DNA of 64,000 nucleotides from Kistimonas asteriae (GCF_018263925.1 NZ_JAEVHF010000014.1:62001-126000), one strand, 5' to 3'; counted from the first letter of the stretch, positions 40,160 to 49,920 are shown. Numbers and translations are program-made. Notes: generated from the letters alone by a model not told the origin.

Positions 40160-40241
40160 GGAGCCCCCGAAACCGTTAACTGCGTGTTATCGCCGCCATA
40201 CTAAAGAAGCACTAACAATATGCAATCCGTCTTTTATGCAG

Positions 40242-40265
40242 GCAGGTTCTGAAAAGCGAACCTGC
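40242..40265 (-). terminator. Inverted repeat after the four-gene secreted-protein operon
   Basis: GCAGGTTC / GAACCTGC, an 8-bp stem with an 8-nt loop, 12 bp beyond the stop of the last gene on the minus strand. There is no strong T-run. Confidence 0.45.
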
Positions 40266-40276
40266 AAATGCCCTGC

Positions 40277-42589
40277 TCAGGGCACCGGCGTCGCAATCAT
40301 ATTGGCCTGAACCCGCATGTTATAAAGATTGGCTTCACGCATGATCGGATTCTGGCCGACATTGATGCCATCAAGGCGCAGGTGTTGCGCCTGACTCATG
40401 GCGTTAACAGCAAAACCCAGCTGATCACTGCTGTTGTTCTGTACGTCAATGTTCAAGGTTGTCTGCAGGCCATAGCCATCACCGGACACATTGTCCGGAT
40501 CCGTTTCCAGGCCAACAAACTCCAGATAACGATCATCATCCGCCGTGTTCTCATCGCCACTGTCCGCCGTCCAGCGGATAGCATTTTGCCCATTACCATC
40601 CGCAGCAAGGTATTCATTCTTCAGGAAAACCGTAACGCCCTGATTGCCGCGCGTGGGATCACCACCACTGGCCAGAGCAAGGGTTGAGCGAATATTGCTG
40701 TCAATTCTCAGCCCCCCGAGACTGGTCGAGCCCCCCAGTACTGCCGCATGACCAATATGAACATTGCCAATCGCCTTATAGCCATAATTCAGGCTGCGGA
40801 TCACCACCGCCTTGCGAGCCAGAGACCACAACCTGCCACTGTCATCCAATAGCTGCATATTGACGTCGGCCGGCTGGTCTTCCACATCAAACGTCATATT
40901 GCGTACATGGCTGACCAGCGTGGCATCCGACGACCAGATCCCACAACCCTGCCCGCAACCCGTACGGTCATAGTCAATCAACAGACCACCGGTCGCGCCA
41001 TTGATCACAAAGTCAGCATTGATCGTGAGACCCTGGCCGGATGCCCCACCCCCACTGAGGTAGAGCGCACCATCCAGCTCCGAAAATGAAAGCGCCTGAT
41101 ACAATCCCAGCGCATACAGTAATTCCACACCTCCCTGCCGTTCCTGGCTCAGTACGGATTCATCAGGCAACGCCGATTGATCCGAGACATATAATCCCTT
41201 GAATTGATACCCCCCCTGAAAATCCTCCAGACCAATACGGATACCGTCAGCAAGATAACCATTCGCAGCAGACACAACATCCACAGCCGCCGTTCCCTGA
41301 ACAGCAGCCGTCAGCCCGGTTAACCAGACATAATTACCATCATCGGCATAGCGGATATTACCGTCCGTCAGTGTCCAGTCCACGTCCATAGTGACACCAC
41401 TGGCGCCATCCGCACCTCCGGCATACAGCTTCAACAGACTGGGGCCAAACTGCGTCTGACCGTAGATTTCACCAAGGCTGGTTGCATCACTGCCAATGTA
41501 GAGGTTGTCAGCACCAAAGGTGACATCCATCCCGGTAAATCCGAGTTGAAGATAATCTCCCCTACCGCCTGAAACACGATTTTTGACCAGATCCAACGTA
41601 ATACCGGGCGAAGCCAGCCGACCATAAAAATCCGCCAGTCCCAAGTATGGGTTGGATGTATCCGAACTATCACCATCAAAATAGTAAAGGGAATACGTAT
41701 GGGAGGTATCCACAGCACTGAGACATTCATCGGCACAGTTGATCCTGAGATCCGGCACCAATGTCATCCCCGTGCCGGGATTGGCACCACCGGGTCGTAT
41801 ATCCAGAATACCTGCCAGACCAAACGCCCCGGAAAGCGCACCCACACTGTCACTGAGACCGCCACTGGTTGTGGTATGCCGGATACCTTCCACTGAAAAT
41901 GTCGAATACAGGTCATTCATGGCTATACGGATAAAATCACCGCTACCGTCTTCCAGCACAACAAAATCAAGCCCGGCATCACTGCCTCTGGCATTCAGTT
42001 CCATTGCAACACCTTCCAGATGCAACGCACCATCCCCCGTATCCCTGTAAATAACGGTGCCATCCTTGAACTGCAGACCGCCTTTCAAACGAAGACCCGG
42101 GCCTGTCGCAGAAAGCGCCAAATCGGCATCCAGGGCATAGTCAAACTGCCATCCCCCAAACCCTTTGCCGGAATACGATTGATTGTCTTCATACGACGAC
42201 GCGAGCCTGACCTCATCAACCGTCAGACGTCGGTGGTTTTGGCGAATGCCAATGTTCAACCCCGTCTCCTCGGTGACATCAATCTCGACCACCGTATTCA
42301 AATCAGGATCCGAGCCATTGATTTTGTCGACGGTGATGCCATCAAGTGAGAGGCTACTGCCCGCCACCTGATCAGCAGCGCTCCATGTCAGCTGATCAAT
42401 GCTGACCGCTGGCGCAGATGTCACACTATCCGTCTGAGTGATCTCGATAGTGATGCCCGACTGCCCGGTTACTGCCGACATGCCATCGTCGTCCAGTGCC
42501 CGGAGTTCAGCCGAAACGGGTTTGATACCACTGACTGTCAGCAGCAACAGTATGCACCCTGTGAATAACACGTCCTGTCGTTGTGTCAT
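40277..42589 (-). CDS. Large secreted protein with post-signal LxxDGMSAVTGQ motif (DUF6160/FilA-like)
   Basis: A 770-residue secreted protein. Signal peptide to about residue 28 (LFTGCILLLLTVSGIKPVSA), directly followed by LRALDDDGMSAVTGQSGI, a motif shared by the genes upstream. The rest is beta-rich, with many acidic, Asn/Gly-rich repeats and a few Cys (CADEC, CGQGCG). This resembles proteins annotated DUF6160 or Fil-type in Acinetobacter and marine gammaproteobacteria, thought to be surface or pilus associated; that link is from memory. I use ATG 42589; the longer frame would need a TTG. Last of four genes. Confidence 0.75.
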   Translation of the reverse strand: MTQRQDVLFTGCILLLLTVSGIKPVSAELRALDDDGMSAVTGQSGITIEITQTDSVTSAPAVSIDQLTWSAADQVAGSSLSLDGITVDKINGSDPDLNTVVEIDVTEETGLNIGIRQNHRRLTVDEVRLASSYEDNQSYSGKGFGGWQFDYALDADLALSATGPGLRLKGGLQFKDGTVIYRDTGDGALHLEGVAMELNARGSDAGLDFVVLEDGSGDFIRIAMNDLYSTFSVEGIRHTTTSGGLSDSVGALSGAFGLAGILDIRPGGANPGTGMTLVPDLRINCADECLSAVDTSHTYSLYYFDGDSSDTSNPYLGLADFYGRLASPGITLDLVKNRVSGGRGDYLQLGFTGMDVTFGADNLYIGSDATSLGEIYGQTQFGPSLLKLYAGGADGASGVTMDVDWTLTDGNIRYADDGNYVWLTGLTAAVQGTAAVDVVSAANGYLADGIRIGLEDFQGGYQFKGLYVSDQSALPDESVLSQERQGGVELLYALGLYQALSFSELDGALYLSGGGASGQGLTINADFVINGATGGLLIDYDRTGCGQGCGIWSSDATLVSHVRNMTFDVEDQPADVNMQLLDDSGRLWSLARKAVVIRSLNYGYKAIGNVHIGHAAVLGGSTSLGGLRIDSNIRSTLALASGGDPTRGNQGVTVFLKNEYLAADGNGQNAIRWTADSGDENTADDDRYLEFVGLETDPDNVSGDGYGLQTTLNIDVQNNSSDQLGFAVNAMSQAQHLRLDGINVGQNPIMREANLYNMRVQANMIATPVP

Positions 42590-42637
42590 GCTTACGCTTT
42601 CTTTTGTTATTGTTCGATTCAACGTTCAGGCAGACCA

Positions 42638-43216
42638 CTAATCGGTTGGGAATATCAGAATATTGCCCCTGCCAATCACATCACCATCAATCTGCAGTGA
42701 ATAAATGTTGGTTTGGTTCGCCGTTGACTCCGGGCCATCGGCAGTTGCCACCGTAAAATTCAGATCGCTGTATCGCAGAACATTGCTCATTTTGACGGCA
42801 ATAACCGATTGGGTCTCACCGGCATTGTTATCACGTTCTTCAACACGAATTTCCAACGGCTGGCCACCGGGTACCGACTCACCAAACTCAATGCCGCCTT
42901 TCAGGTTATCCAGCACAAACCAGCCCCCCTCCTCGGTGGCCTGCAGGGTAAAGCGGGCTCCACAGCGCCCGTCGTTCACTGAACATTTCGCTTCACCATT
43001 GTCCAGAATGACCGAACCATCAGGGTTACGCTCAACATCCCAAAGCGGCCCACCGGCAGTGTTCAGATCAAAGGAACCCGACAATGCCAGTCCACTCTGC
43101 CCATCCATTGCACTGAGGGTTTCTTCGGAGAGCGGCACCATTTCAGCATACAGGGGCAGTGTCGCCATGATCGCCATTAAACCAGGCAGTGGCTTTAGCC
43201 AGTCAGGGAAGGTCAT
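42638..43216 (-). CDS. Secreted protein with post-signal motif, third gene of the cluster
   Basis: A 192-residue protein: signal peptide (cleavage after about residue 24, TLPLYA), then MVPLSEETLSAMDGQSGLAL, the cluster's shared motif. The remainder is beta-rich with two Cys (KCSVNDGRC) that could form a disulfide. It overlaps the upstream gene by 14 bp (start at 43216, upstream stop at 43203) and precedes the 770-residue protein by 48 bp. No RBS is obvious, so it may depend on coupling. Confidence 0.7.
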   Translation of the reverse strand: MTFPDWLKPLPGLMAIMATLPLYAEMVPLSEETLSAMDGQSGLALSGSFDLNTAGGPLWDVERNPDGSVILDNGEAKCSVNDGRCGARFTLQATEEGGWFVLDNLKGGIEFGESVPGGQPLEIRVEERDNNAGETQSVIAVKMSNVLRYSDLNFTVATADGPESTANQTNIYSLQIDGDVIGRGNILIFPTD

Positions 43217-44177
43217 GGGATGTCATCTGCAAGTATTGGATTCGAATGCCTTCAAGGGATGAAGACCCGAGATTGACGCCACCCATCGGTACCGCCCCCG
43301 CTGAAGGACGACTGCCGCCGGCCGTCAGGTTATCAATGGTGATACTGGACTTCGGCAGTTCCTGATAATAGCGGTCAATCGTCTGCTGTCGGTAATCAGC
43401 TGAGGATGTATCCAGGTTATAACGGTTGTCGTTGACCGCCTTATTGATACCTTCTCCGACGGCTGGTGCACTGATCTGAAACTGTCCGTCCGGCGTAACA
43501 CTGAAATTGACCGGCTGCACATCGCTGTAGCCCAAGTTAAGATCCGCCCGGATACCTGTAATGTAAACGGTGTGATCATCGCGGGTCGCCTGATCAGGAC
43601 AGTTGATCGTATTATCGCAGGTATTGATATCCAGTGTATCTGCCGACACCTTGATACGCGCATCACCTACCGTTTCATTGCCGTCTCCCCATAAGCGCAG
43701 GACGCTGTCGTCCATATCAAAACCGGTGGCGTCAACATCAAGGGTATCAACACGCCCCCCCGTTACCGTGAACTGGTATTTCACCCCGATATCGGCAGAC
43801 GATGAAGGCAACGCACTCTCAGGAAAACGTAACGCAAGCGCCTGGTAAGGCCCCAATTGTTCGATATCCAGACTGATAGGATTATCCAATGATCCTATAT
43901 TGGCCGAAACATCATTGGCACCCTGATGACTGCCGGCACCTTTGATATAAAGTTCCTTCACCTCAATTTTGTCAGTACCGCCAATATCGGTAATAGTGAC
44001 CGTGGCGCTGGAAGCATCATAAATAAAATCTTCCAGTGCGATACCGATACCCCGTGCGTCCACAGAAGCCAGATCATCATCAGCTAATGGCTCAACGTCC
44101 GCATTGACATAAAACGACCATAATGAGCCAATGAGCAATCCAATGAGAATGGACTGCCTGTTCCTGTTTATGAGCAT
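43203..44177 (-). CDS. Secreted protein with post-signal motif, second gene of the cluster
   Basis: A 324-residue protein. The ATG at 44177 is favoured because GGAG lies 6 nt upstream; an earlier ATG at 44189 overlaps the upstream stop as TGATG. Signal peptide MLINRNRQSILIGLLIGSLW, cleavage before DVEPL, then VEPLADDDLASVDARGIGIAL, a variant of the shared motif with DARG in place of TGQ. The mature protein is beta-rich with NTCDNTINC. Role unknown, presumably a component of one surface structure with its neighbours. Confidence 0.72.
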   Translation of the reverse strand: MLINRNRQSILIGLLIGSLWSFYVNADVEPLADDDLASVDARGIGIALEDFIYDASSATVTITDIGGTDKIEVKELYIKGAGSHQGANDVSANIGSLDNPISLDIEQLGPYQALALRFPESALPSSSADIGVKYQFTVTGGRVDTLDVDATGFDMDDSVLRLWGDGNETVGDARIKVSADTLDINTCDNTINCPDQATRDDHTVYITGIRADLNLGYSDVQPVNFSVTPDGQFQISAPAVGEGINKAVNDNRYNLDTSSADYRQQTIDRYYQELPKSSITIDNLTAGGSRPSAGAVPMGGVNLGSSSLEGIRIQYLQMTSHDLP

Positions 44178-44188
44178 CCTTTTCTCCA

Positions 44189-45232
44189 TCAGCAACCCAC
44201 CATGGCCGAGCCGGCACAGGTATCCTTGGATGCCGTACCATTAAAAGCTTCATTGAAATCAACGACAATAGAGGGCGTACCATCGGTTTCCGGGATATTC
44301 ATAAAGGCTCCCAGCACCGTATTGATGGTTTTGGCCGGATCTTCCAGATCACGCCAGGCCACGCCATCTTCAAACTGAACGGAGATGAACATGCCCTTGG
44401 CAGCGCCATCAATAGAGGCAAGATCCGGTAACTCTGACGCAGTCGGATTGGCAACGTTTTCCTGGCCAATATAGAGCGCTTTATAATCCGACAACGCAAA
44501 ACACGTCGCCAGACCTGTAACTTCACAATCGTCGGACCCAAACAGTCCCAACAGTGCATCCGTCCAGCCACCGCCGCCACCGGAAACATGGTCCAGCGTC
44601 TGGCCATTTTCCATACCGACGTGTGTTGCCCTGACAGGATCGGCTTCGCCGCTTTCCGTCACCAACTGTGCGTTAGCACGTAGTACTGTGCTATCGGTGA
44701 CACCTGCGATACCAAGCAAAAACTTTTGCCAGCCATTGGCTTTATCCAGGATGGGTTCAGCCGTACCTTCAATCAAAACCGGCACATTACCGGTCAATGT
44801 ATTAATGGTACCGCCGAGATCGCCTTTGGCCTCGTTGAAACCAATCCGGAAACCCACCATCTTGTCACCTTCATAGGCAAACTCGAGATAGGGATCCTTG
44901 ATATAGAAAGGCACCACATTGCCATTGTCGTCGACAGTGCCCAGGGAGAAGTGATCAATATCGATATCCGCAGACCCTGCCACTTCACCAGCACGGTCAT
45001 ACTGCCCAAGGGTTAATTTATCGATATTGGTTTGGGTGGCAACGCTGACCCCGAGGTTGACCCGGGTATACTCCGTGCTGCCAATCTGATCAGTTTCCAT
45101 CTTGATGAACGCCTGCCCGGTAATATCAGACAACTCATCATCCTGAATAGGCGCCAGTGCTGCGTGCAAAACCGCTGCATACATGGATAGCAGAAGGAAC
45201 CAGATCGCATGAACTGCGCTCTGTGATTTCAT
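44189..45232 (-). CDS. Secreted protein with post-signal motif, first gene of the cluster
   Basis: A 347-residue protein. Signal peptide to about residue 24 (WFLLLSMYAAVLHA), then LAPIQDDELSDITGQAFI. Two Cys pairs (CEVTGLATC near the middle, CAGSAMVGC at the C-terminus) may form disulfides. The rest is acidic and beta-rich. First of four tandem genes, with overlapping or close spacing. The operon promoter should lie in 45233-45338. Confidence 0.72.
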   Translation of the reverse strand: MKSQSAVHAIWFLLLSMYAAVLHAALAPIQDDELSDITGQAFIKMETDQIGSTEYTRVNLGVSVATQTNIDKLTLGQYDRAGEVAGSADIDIDHFSLGTVDDNGNVVPFYIKDPYLEFAYEGDKMVGFRIGFNEAKGDLGGTINTLTGNVPVLIEGTAEPILDKANGWQKFLLGIAGVTDSTVLRANAQLVTESGEADPVRATHVGMENGQTLDHVSGGGGGWTDALLGLFGSDDCEVTGLATCFALSDYKALYIGQENVANPTASELPDLASIDGAAKGMFISVQFEDGVAWRDLEDPAKTINTVLGAFMNIPETDGTPSIVVDFNEAFNGTASKDTCAGSAMVGC

Positions 45233-45338
45233 GATTATTGCTTGCCGTTCTTATTGTTATTGTTAACTGCCCGCTCACAATAACGACTCCGTCACAGTTT
45301 CGCAATCAACCAAAACCAAAAAAATCCTTTACTATCAT

Positions 45339-45378
45339 AAAGTTAGAACCATGGTACATGTACTATAGTTCTAACTTT
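45339..45378. other. Inverted repeat spanning the rlmM stop codon
   Basis: AAAGTTAGAAC (45339-45349) and GTTCTAACTTT (45368-45378), a perfect 11-bp stem with an 18-nt loop. It covers the last rlmM codons and its stop at 45363. On the minus strand a T7 run begins about 10 nt after it, so it may be the rlmM terminator, an operator, or both for the secreted-protein operon just downstream. Confidence 0.6.
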
Positions 45379-46433
45379 GCGTGTACGGTCACTTCCTCAC
45401 GATCATGGTAAAGCTGCTTTATATTGAGCGAACAACGCCGTTCTGCCTCAGCCATGCGTGACTGAATCTTGTCTACCGCGGCTTCCACCGCACTAAAACG
45501 CTGCTTCATGGGGAGCTTCAGATTAAAGATCGCCTCACGACACCAGCCATTGACCAACCAATCGGCCATTCGACCCGCTGTACGTGAGGGTTTATCGACA
45601 ATATCGCAGACCATCCAGTCAACCGGCTTGGCGGGCTGGAACATAAATCCGTCTTCCTGCAGATGCTTGACCAGTCCGGACTCCATCAGATCGCGATGCA
45701 TGGGACCATTATCCACCGCCGTCACAAACATATGGCGATTGACCAGCTGCCAGGTCCACCCGCCAGGCGCCGCCCCCAGGTCAACCGCTTTCATGCCCGG
45801 CGCGAGTCGGGTATCCCATTCGTCCCGCGGCACAAAGACATGAAATGCCTCTTCCAGCTTCAGGGTCGAACGACTGGGAGCTTCTTTCGGAAACTTCAGC
45901 CGTGGGATACCCATGGGCCAGGGGCTGTTATTCCCGGGGCGGGAAATACCTGCGTAAAGGTTACAGGAGTCAATAAAAAAGAGATGCAGACAGGGTTTAC
46001 GGGAATCCTCGGTTTTGGTCAGAAGTCCTGCCTTGCGTAATCCCTGCCGCAGGGGATGGGCAAACTTACGACAGAATACCGAAAGTTCCTTGGCATCGTT
46101 GGTATCCGCAGTCTCCAGACGGACTTCACCGCACTGTGGAAAATCGGCCAGCACCGCTGTCAACGCTCCCACCCGATCCTTCATTGGAAGATCCGCAATC
46201 ATTTCACCAGCGGCCACCCACTGCCTGGTAAAAACCAGTCCTGAGAAACGCTGTTTCTTCTGAATCTGCAAGGCACCGTCAGGCTCGTGGGAAATAAACG
46301 TAACATACCCGGCATTTTCGCGGGTCTTCACATAACCAAAAATACCCAGCCGGGCGGAGACAGACTGGATCTCATTGGCGCAGTCAGACTCGAAACCCGG
46401 GCGGCAGTAAAGCAGAAGATGATTCAATGACAT
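45363..46433 (-). CDS. rlmM: 23S rRNA 2'-O-ribose methyltransferase RlmM
   Basis: A 356-residue enzyme methylating C2498 of 23S rRNA. The N-terminal THUMP-like region starts LLLYCRPGFESDCANEIQ, matching the family N-terminus, so I start at ATG 46433. The SAM site is VDLGAAPGGWTWQLV, followed by DNGPMHRDL and DWMVCDIVDKPS with the catalytic residues. Same strand as the hydrolase upstream (gap 42 bp). Confidence 0.95.
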   Translation of the reverse strand: MSLNHLLLYCRPGFESDCANEIQSVSARLGIFGYVKTRENAGYVTFISHEPDGALQIQKKQRFSGLVFTRQWVAAGEMIADLPMKDRVGALTAVLADFPQCGEVRLETADTNDAKELSVFCRKFAHPLRQGLRKAGLLTKTEDSRKPCLHLFFIDSCNLYAGISRPGNNSPWPMGIPRLKFPKEAPSRSTLKLEEAFHVFVPRDEWDTRLAPGMKAVDLGAAPGGWTWQLVNRHMFVTAVDNGPMHRDLMESGLVKHLQEDGFMFQPAKPVDWMVCDIVDKPSRTAGRMADWLVNGWCREAIFNLKLPMKQRFSAVEAAVDKIQSRMAEAERRCSLNIKQLYHDREEVTVHAKLEL

Positions 46434-46475
46434 GTCAGAAACAGCGGCTTTAGCGTCCAGAAAAGGCGCCACAGC

Positions 46476-47120
46476 CTACTGGCTTCGAATAAATTCAGCA
46501 ACCTTTTCCGCGGCCATTACCAGGTGTTCATCATGGGTATGACCAGACGCCTTGCGTGGCTTCAGGTCATGATTGCCATCCGGCAACCATTGAATATCGA
46601 GCTGGCGGGGCAATCCATAACCCTGAACCGTTTCCCGGTTGCCCATGGCGTCACGGTCACCCTGGATAATGCGAAGCGGCACAGGGAATACCATCAAATG
46701 CTCAATACGTGGTTTGTCCATTTTGCCCGGTGCATGAAACGGGTAACCCAGACAAACGACACCAGACAAATCTGTTTCAGACATCTCTGCTGCCAGCAGG
46801 GTTGCCATCCGTCCCCCCATGGACTTGCCGCCGATAAAAACATTTTCGACACCAGCCGTCTCCCTGACCAGAGCAATCACATCTCGCCAGGCTTGCAACA
46901 GCACCGGTTGACGATCAGGCGGCCGCTTTTTCCCGGTTTTACGGCGCTCCTGCATGTAGGGAAACTCAAACCGGACGACACAAATCCTCTGCTCTGCCAG
47001 GCGTTCCGCCATGGTATTCATAAAATCACTGTCCATCGCAGCCCCGGCGCCATGGGCCAGAATCAAAACCGGTGACTGACCATCGGCCTCGCCATTCCAG
47101 ATCCAGTCGGTTTTTTTCAC
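46476..47120 (-). CDS. Alpha/beta hydrolase of the KANL3/Tex30-like family
   Basis: A 214-residue cytoplasmic hydrolase. LILAHGAGAAMDSDFM gives the oxyanion loop, GGKSMGGRMATLLA the nucleophile elbow (G-x-S-x-G), and GNHDLKPRKASGHTHDEH the catalytic His region. Substrate unknown. The start is a GTG at 47120, supported by AGGAG 9 nt upstream. Followed by rlmM on the same strand; divergent from the peroxidase. Confidence 0.88.
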   Translation of the reverse strand: MKKTDWIWNGEADGQSPVLILAHGAGAAMDSDFMNTMAERLAEQRICVVRFEFPYMQERRKTGKKRPPDRQPVLLQAWRDVIALVRETAGVENVFIGGKSMGGRMATLLAAEMSETDLSGVVCLGYPFHAPGKMDKPRIEHLMVFPVPLRIIQGDRDAMGNRETVQGYGLPRQLDIQWLPDGNHDLKPRKASGHTHDEHLVMAAEKVAEFIRSQ

Positions 47121-47214
47121 TTTTTTGAACTCCTGTTGAGCCGCGACAATTCAATGACCGGTGGAATCAGGTAAAGTATTGGACTTTCGTCTCTTAAAGT
47201 TGCGGATTGCGCGA

Positions 47215-48138
47215 ATGACAACACCCCAAACAGGCATTTTGCCGGAAGCCAACACCAACGCTACCTTCATCACCCTGCTGATTAACAATGACGCTGACAG
47301 CATCGCGACCATCCGTCGCACTGTAGCGGCTATCCCCGCGATGACGGCCGAGATGGCGACACAGCAGCCTGACAGCCAACTGGTCAGCACGGTCAGCTTC
47401 GGCGCCCATGCCTGGGATACCCTGTTTCCTGAAGCCCCTCGCCCGGAACTTCTGGCGCCTTTCAAAGCCCATAAACACGGCCTGCGTCAGGCACCGTCCA
47501 CACCGGGAGATATCCTCGTGCATATCCGCTCCGAGGGCAAGGATGTCAACTTTGACCTGAGCCGTCAGATCATGGGTGAACTGGGCGACAGCGTATTGGT
47601 TGAGGAAGAAGTCCACGGTTTCCGCTACCGGGATTCCCGTGACATGACCGGCTTTGTCGATGGCACTGAAAACCCTCAGGGCGACGGTCGTGCGGAGGTG
47701 GCACTGATCAGCGATGAAGACCAGGCGTTTACCGGCGGTAGCTATATCAACTGCCAGCGCTACATCCATAACATGGGTGATTGGGAAGCCACACCGGTTG
47801 ACCAGCAGGAACAGATCATCGGCCGCACCAAGACCGATAATATTGAATTCACCAGCGAGCAGAAGGCGCCGACCGCGCATATCAAGCGGGTCAGCATCAA
47901 GGAAAACGGCAAAAGCCTGGAAATTCTGCGCCACAGCCTGCCTTACGGTGATAGCAGTGAATGCGGTCTGTTCTTCATTGCCTATGGTAAAAGCCCAAAA
48001 CCATTTGACCTGATGCTAGAGCAGATGATTCACGCAGACGGCCATGGTCATTACGATCACCTGATGAACTACACCCAGGCCGTGACCGGTTGCGCCTTTT
48101 TTGCCCCTTCAATCACCTTTCTCGAAAGTTTGCAGTGA
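47215..48138 (+). CDS. Dyp-type peroxidase, YfeX/EfeB-like, cytoplasmic
   Basis: A 307-residue heme peroxidase without a signal peptide. The hallmark GFVDGTENP is present, with the catalytic Asp, and HGFRYRDSRDMTGF, VIGRTK-like IIGRTKTDN and LEILRHSLPYGDSS follow the E. coli YfeX order. It oxidises dyes or porphyrinogens with hydrogen peroxide. Start: ATG at 47215 (MTTPQTGILPEANTNA), which aligns with the YfeX N-terminus. Closed by a strong terminator. Confidence 0.93.
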   Translation: MTTPQTGILPEANTNATFITLLINNDADSIATIRRTVAAIPAMTAEMATQQPDSQLVSTVSFGAHAWDTLFPEAPRPELLAPFKAHKHGLRQAPSTPGDILVHIRSEGKDVNFDLSRQIMGELGDSVLVEEEVHGFRYRDSRDMTGFVDGTENPQGDGRAEVALISDEDQAFTGGSYINCQRYIHNMGDWEATPVDQQEQIIGRTKTDNIEFTSEQKAPTAHIKRVSIKENGKSLEILRHSLPYGDSSECGLFFIAYGKSPKPFDLMLEQMIHADGHGHYDHLMNYTQAVTGCAFFAPSITFLESLQ

Positions 48139-48144
48139 TAAATA

Positions 48145-48180
48145 ATGAAAAAGCCGCAATTGATACTGCGGCTTTTTCAT
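48145..48180. terminator. Bidirectional terminator between the Dyp peroxidase and mscS-like genes
   Basis: Perfect 14-bp stem ATGAAAAAGCCGCA / TGCGGCTTTTTCAT with an 8-nt loop, having T-runs on both strands, between two convergent genes. Confidence 0.93.
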
Positions 48181-48206
48181 GCCAGGAAAACAAACCGTTG
48201 CCTCTT

Positions 48207-49295
48207 TTATTCTGGAAGCATTGGCTTTTCAGTCATTAAACCTTCAATCGTTCGAGTGGGAAAAGCAAAATCAGCACCAGCCTGGTGAACAAACTGGCCA
48301 GCTTTCAATAAGACCTGCTGTTTAATGGCACGATACTCAACCAATGCCGTCGTTCGGGTAAAACAATCAATTAACAGATCAATGGTCGATTCGCCATATT
48401 GACTGAATGACACCTGCAAGATTCTACGATCATCAATACCGGGATGCTGCTTGAGATAATCTTCAATCTCAGTAGCAATGATTTCCAGTTTATTAAGGTC
48501 ATCATAACGAAGGCCAATCGTCACCTGAATTCGCCGGTTATCCATCCGGGAAAAGTTCTCTACCGCATGACTGGTAAACAGGGAGTTGGGAACATACACC
48601 GGTTTACGGTCCGGTGTTCGAATACGGGTCTGCCGCCAGCCAATAGCCTCCACCGCACCTTCAACGGAACCATTAACAAACCGAATACGCTCCCCGATAT
48701 GGAAAGGCCGGTCCAGATGGAGCATCAATCCGCCAAATACGTTGGCCAGCATATCCTTCGCAGCCAAACCAATGGCGATACCGCCGATGCCACCAAAGGC
48801 AAGAATACTGGCGATACTGTAACCGTGGGTCTGGAGAATCACTAAAAAGGTAATAATCACAATCGCCAGCTGCGCCATACGTACACCGGCCTCAACAACA
48901 CCGGCACGGGCAAGCTGGCTGTCTATCGGCACACTGACTCTTAGCTGCCTAACAAAACCCAGCAGAAACCAGGCAATCAACAGGATCACGACCGTTCGAC
49001 GGAAAGTTCTGACGGCATCCAACAACGGAATTGGCCAGGCGTGGTTGATAATCTGGAGGATCCAGGTAATGCCGACAATCCAGATTAACCAACGGGCGGG
49101 CGATCGGGCTGCCAGGAGCATGGCGCTGTCCCAGCCAACCCGTGAGCGGGCAAACCGTTTCTCAAGCGCGCCAAACAGGCGATGGACATACCAGCCAGCA
49201 AATCCCATCAGCAACAGGACAGCGACAATCTGCCCTATCCAGAAGGTTTGCTCACTGAGACTGCCCCAGAAATTATAATAATCCGGCCATTGCAT
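48207..49295 (-). CDS. MscS-family mechanosensitive channel
   Basis: A 362-residue inner-membrane protein. TM helices lie at about 20-40, 65-85, 100-120, 140-158; the pore helix reads IASILAFGGIGGIAIGLAAKDM, followed by the conserved FGGLMLHLDRPFHIGERI of the beta domain and VYVPNSLFTSHAVENFSRM. The extra N-terminal helices suit a YnaI/YbdG-type channel rather than minimal MscS. It opens under hypo-osmotic membrane tension. Confidence 0.93.
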   Translation of the reverse strand: MQWPDYYNFWGSLSEQTFWIGQIVAVLLLMGFAGWYVHRLFGALEKRFARSRVGWDSAMLLAARSPARWLIWIVGITWILQIINHAWPIPLLDAVRTFRRTVVILLIAWFLLGFVRQLRVSVPIDSQLARAGVVEAGVRMAQLAIVIITFLVILQTHGYSIASILAFGGIGGIAIGLAAKDMLANVFGGLMLHLDRPFHIGERIRFVNGSVEGAVEAIGWRQTRIRTPDRKPVYVPNSLFTSHAVENFSRMDNRRIQVTIGLRYDDLNKLEIIATEIEDYLKQHPGIDDRRILQVSFSQYGESTIDLLIDCFTRTTALVEYRAIKQQVLLKAGQFVHQAGADFAFPTRTIEGLMTEKPMLPE

Positions 49296-49437
49296 TCATT
49301 CGCACCCGCAGCAATCAATCAAGGCTTAACCTGAAATATAGCTGCCTGGTGGAAAAGGGAATATTTGCCGTTATTGTATTCGTTAATGATCTTTCAGGAT
49401 TCAACGAATCGAATCCGACGCTGACGATTAATTACCC

Positions 49438-49920
49438 TTAACCGAACTGACCTAATGCATCAGCCAGTTGTTTATCAACATCATTAAATTTGGGGCTACT
49501 CTTTTTCTCGTCCGCTGCCTTGTTGCCACGATACGGCTGACGCTTGCCATGGTGATGAGACCGACGGCGCTGCGGCTTCTGCTCCCACACCGGAGAGATT
49601 TCAGCCTGTTCTCCCGCAGGGGCAATGCGCAACAAACGCTCCAGGCCACTGATATCCGAAAGTGACAACGAATGTCCCTGACGGTTTCGGTAACCATTCA
49701 TAATGCGTTTGACATCATCAGCTAATCCCAGTCGCTTGGTAGCGAACATCAGGGAAATCAAAGCGGACTCAGCATCTTCAACAACAACCATCGATCCGGC
49801 GAGATTAATTTCAAAACTCTTTTTATCCCGGGCATCAATATAAAACTGATAAGGGCCGATCTCGTTCAAGCTGGATAGAAGATGTCTGACAAAACGAAAA
49901 TCCAGTTCTGCGTGTTTCAT
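49438..49920 (-). CDS. Hypothetical cytoplasmic protein
   Basis: A 160-residue protein with no family I can name. The N-terminal 110 residues look folded ([41 protein letters not shown]). Residues 110-145 are very basic ([20 protein letters not shown]), suggesting nucleic acid binding or disorder. Monocistronic, with no strong RBS or terminator seen. It could be a lineage-specific protein. Confidence 0.65.
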   Translation of the reverse strand: MKHAELDFRFVRHLLSSLNEIGPYQFYIDARDKKSFEINLAGSMVVVEDAESALISLMFATKRLGLADDVKRIMNGYRNRQGHSLSLSDISGLERLLRIAPAGEQAEISPVWEQKPQRRRSHHHGKRQPYRGNKAADEKKSSPKFNDVDKQLADALGQFG

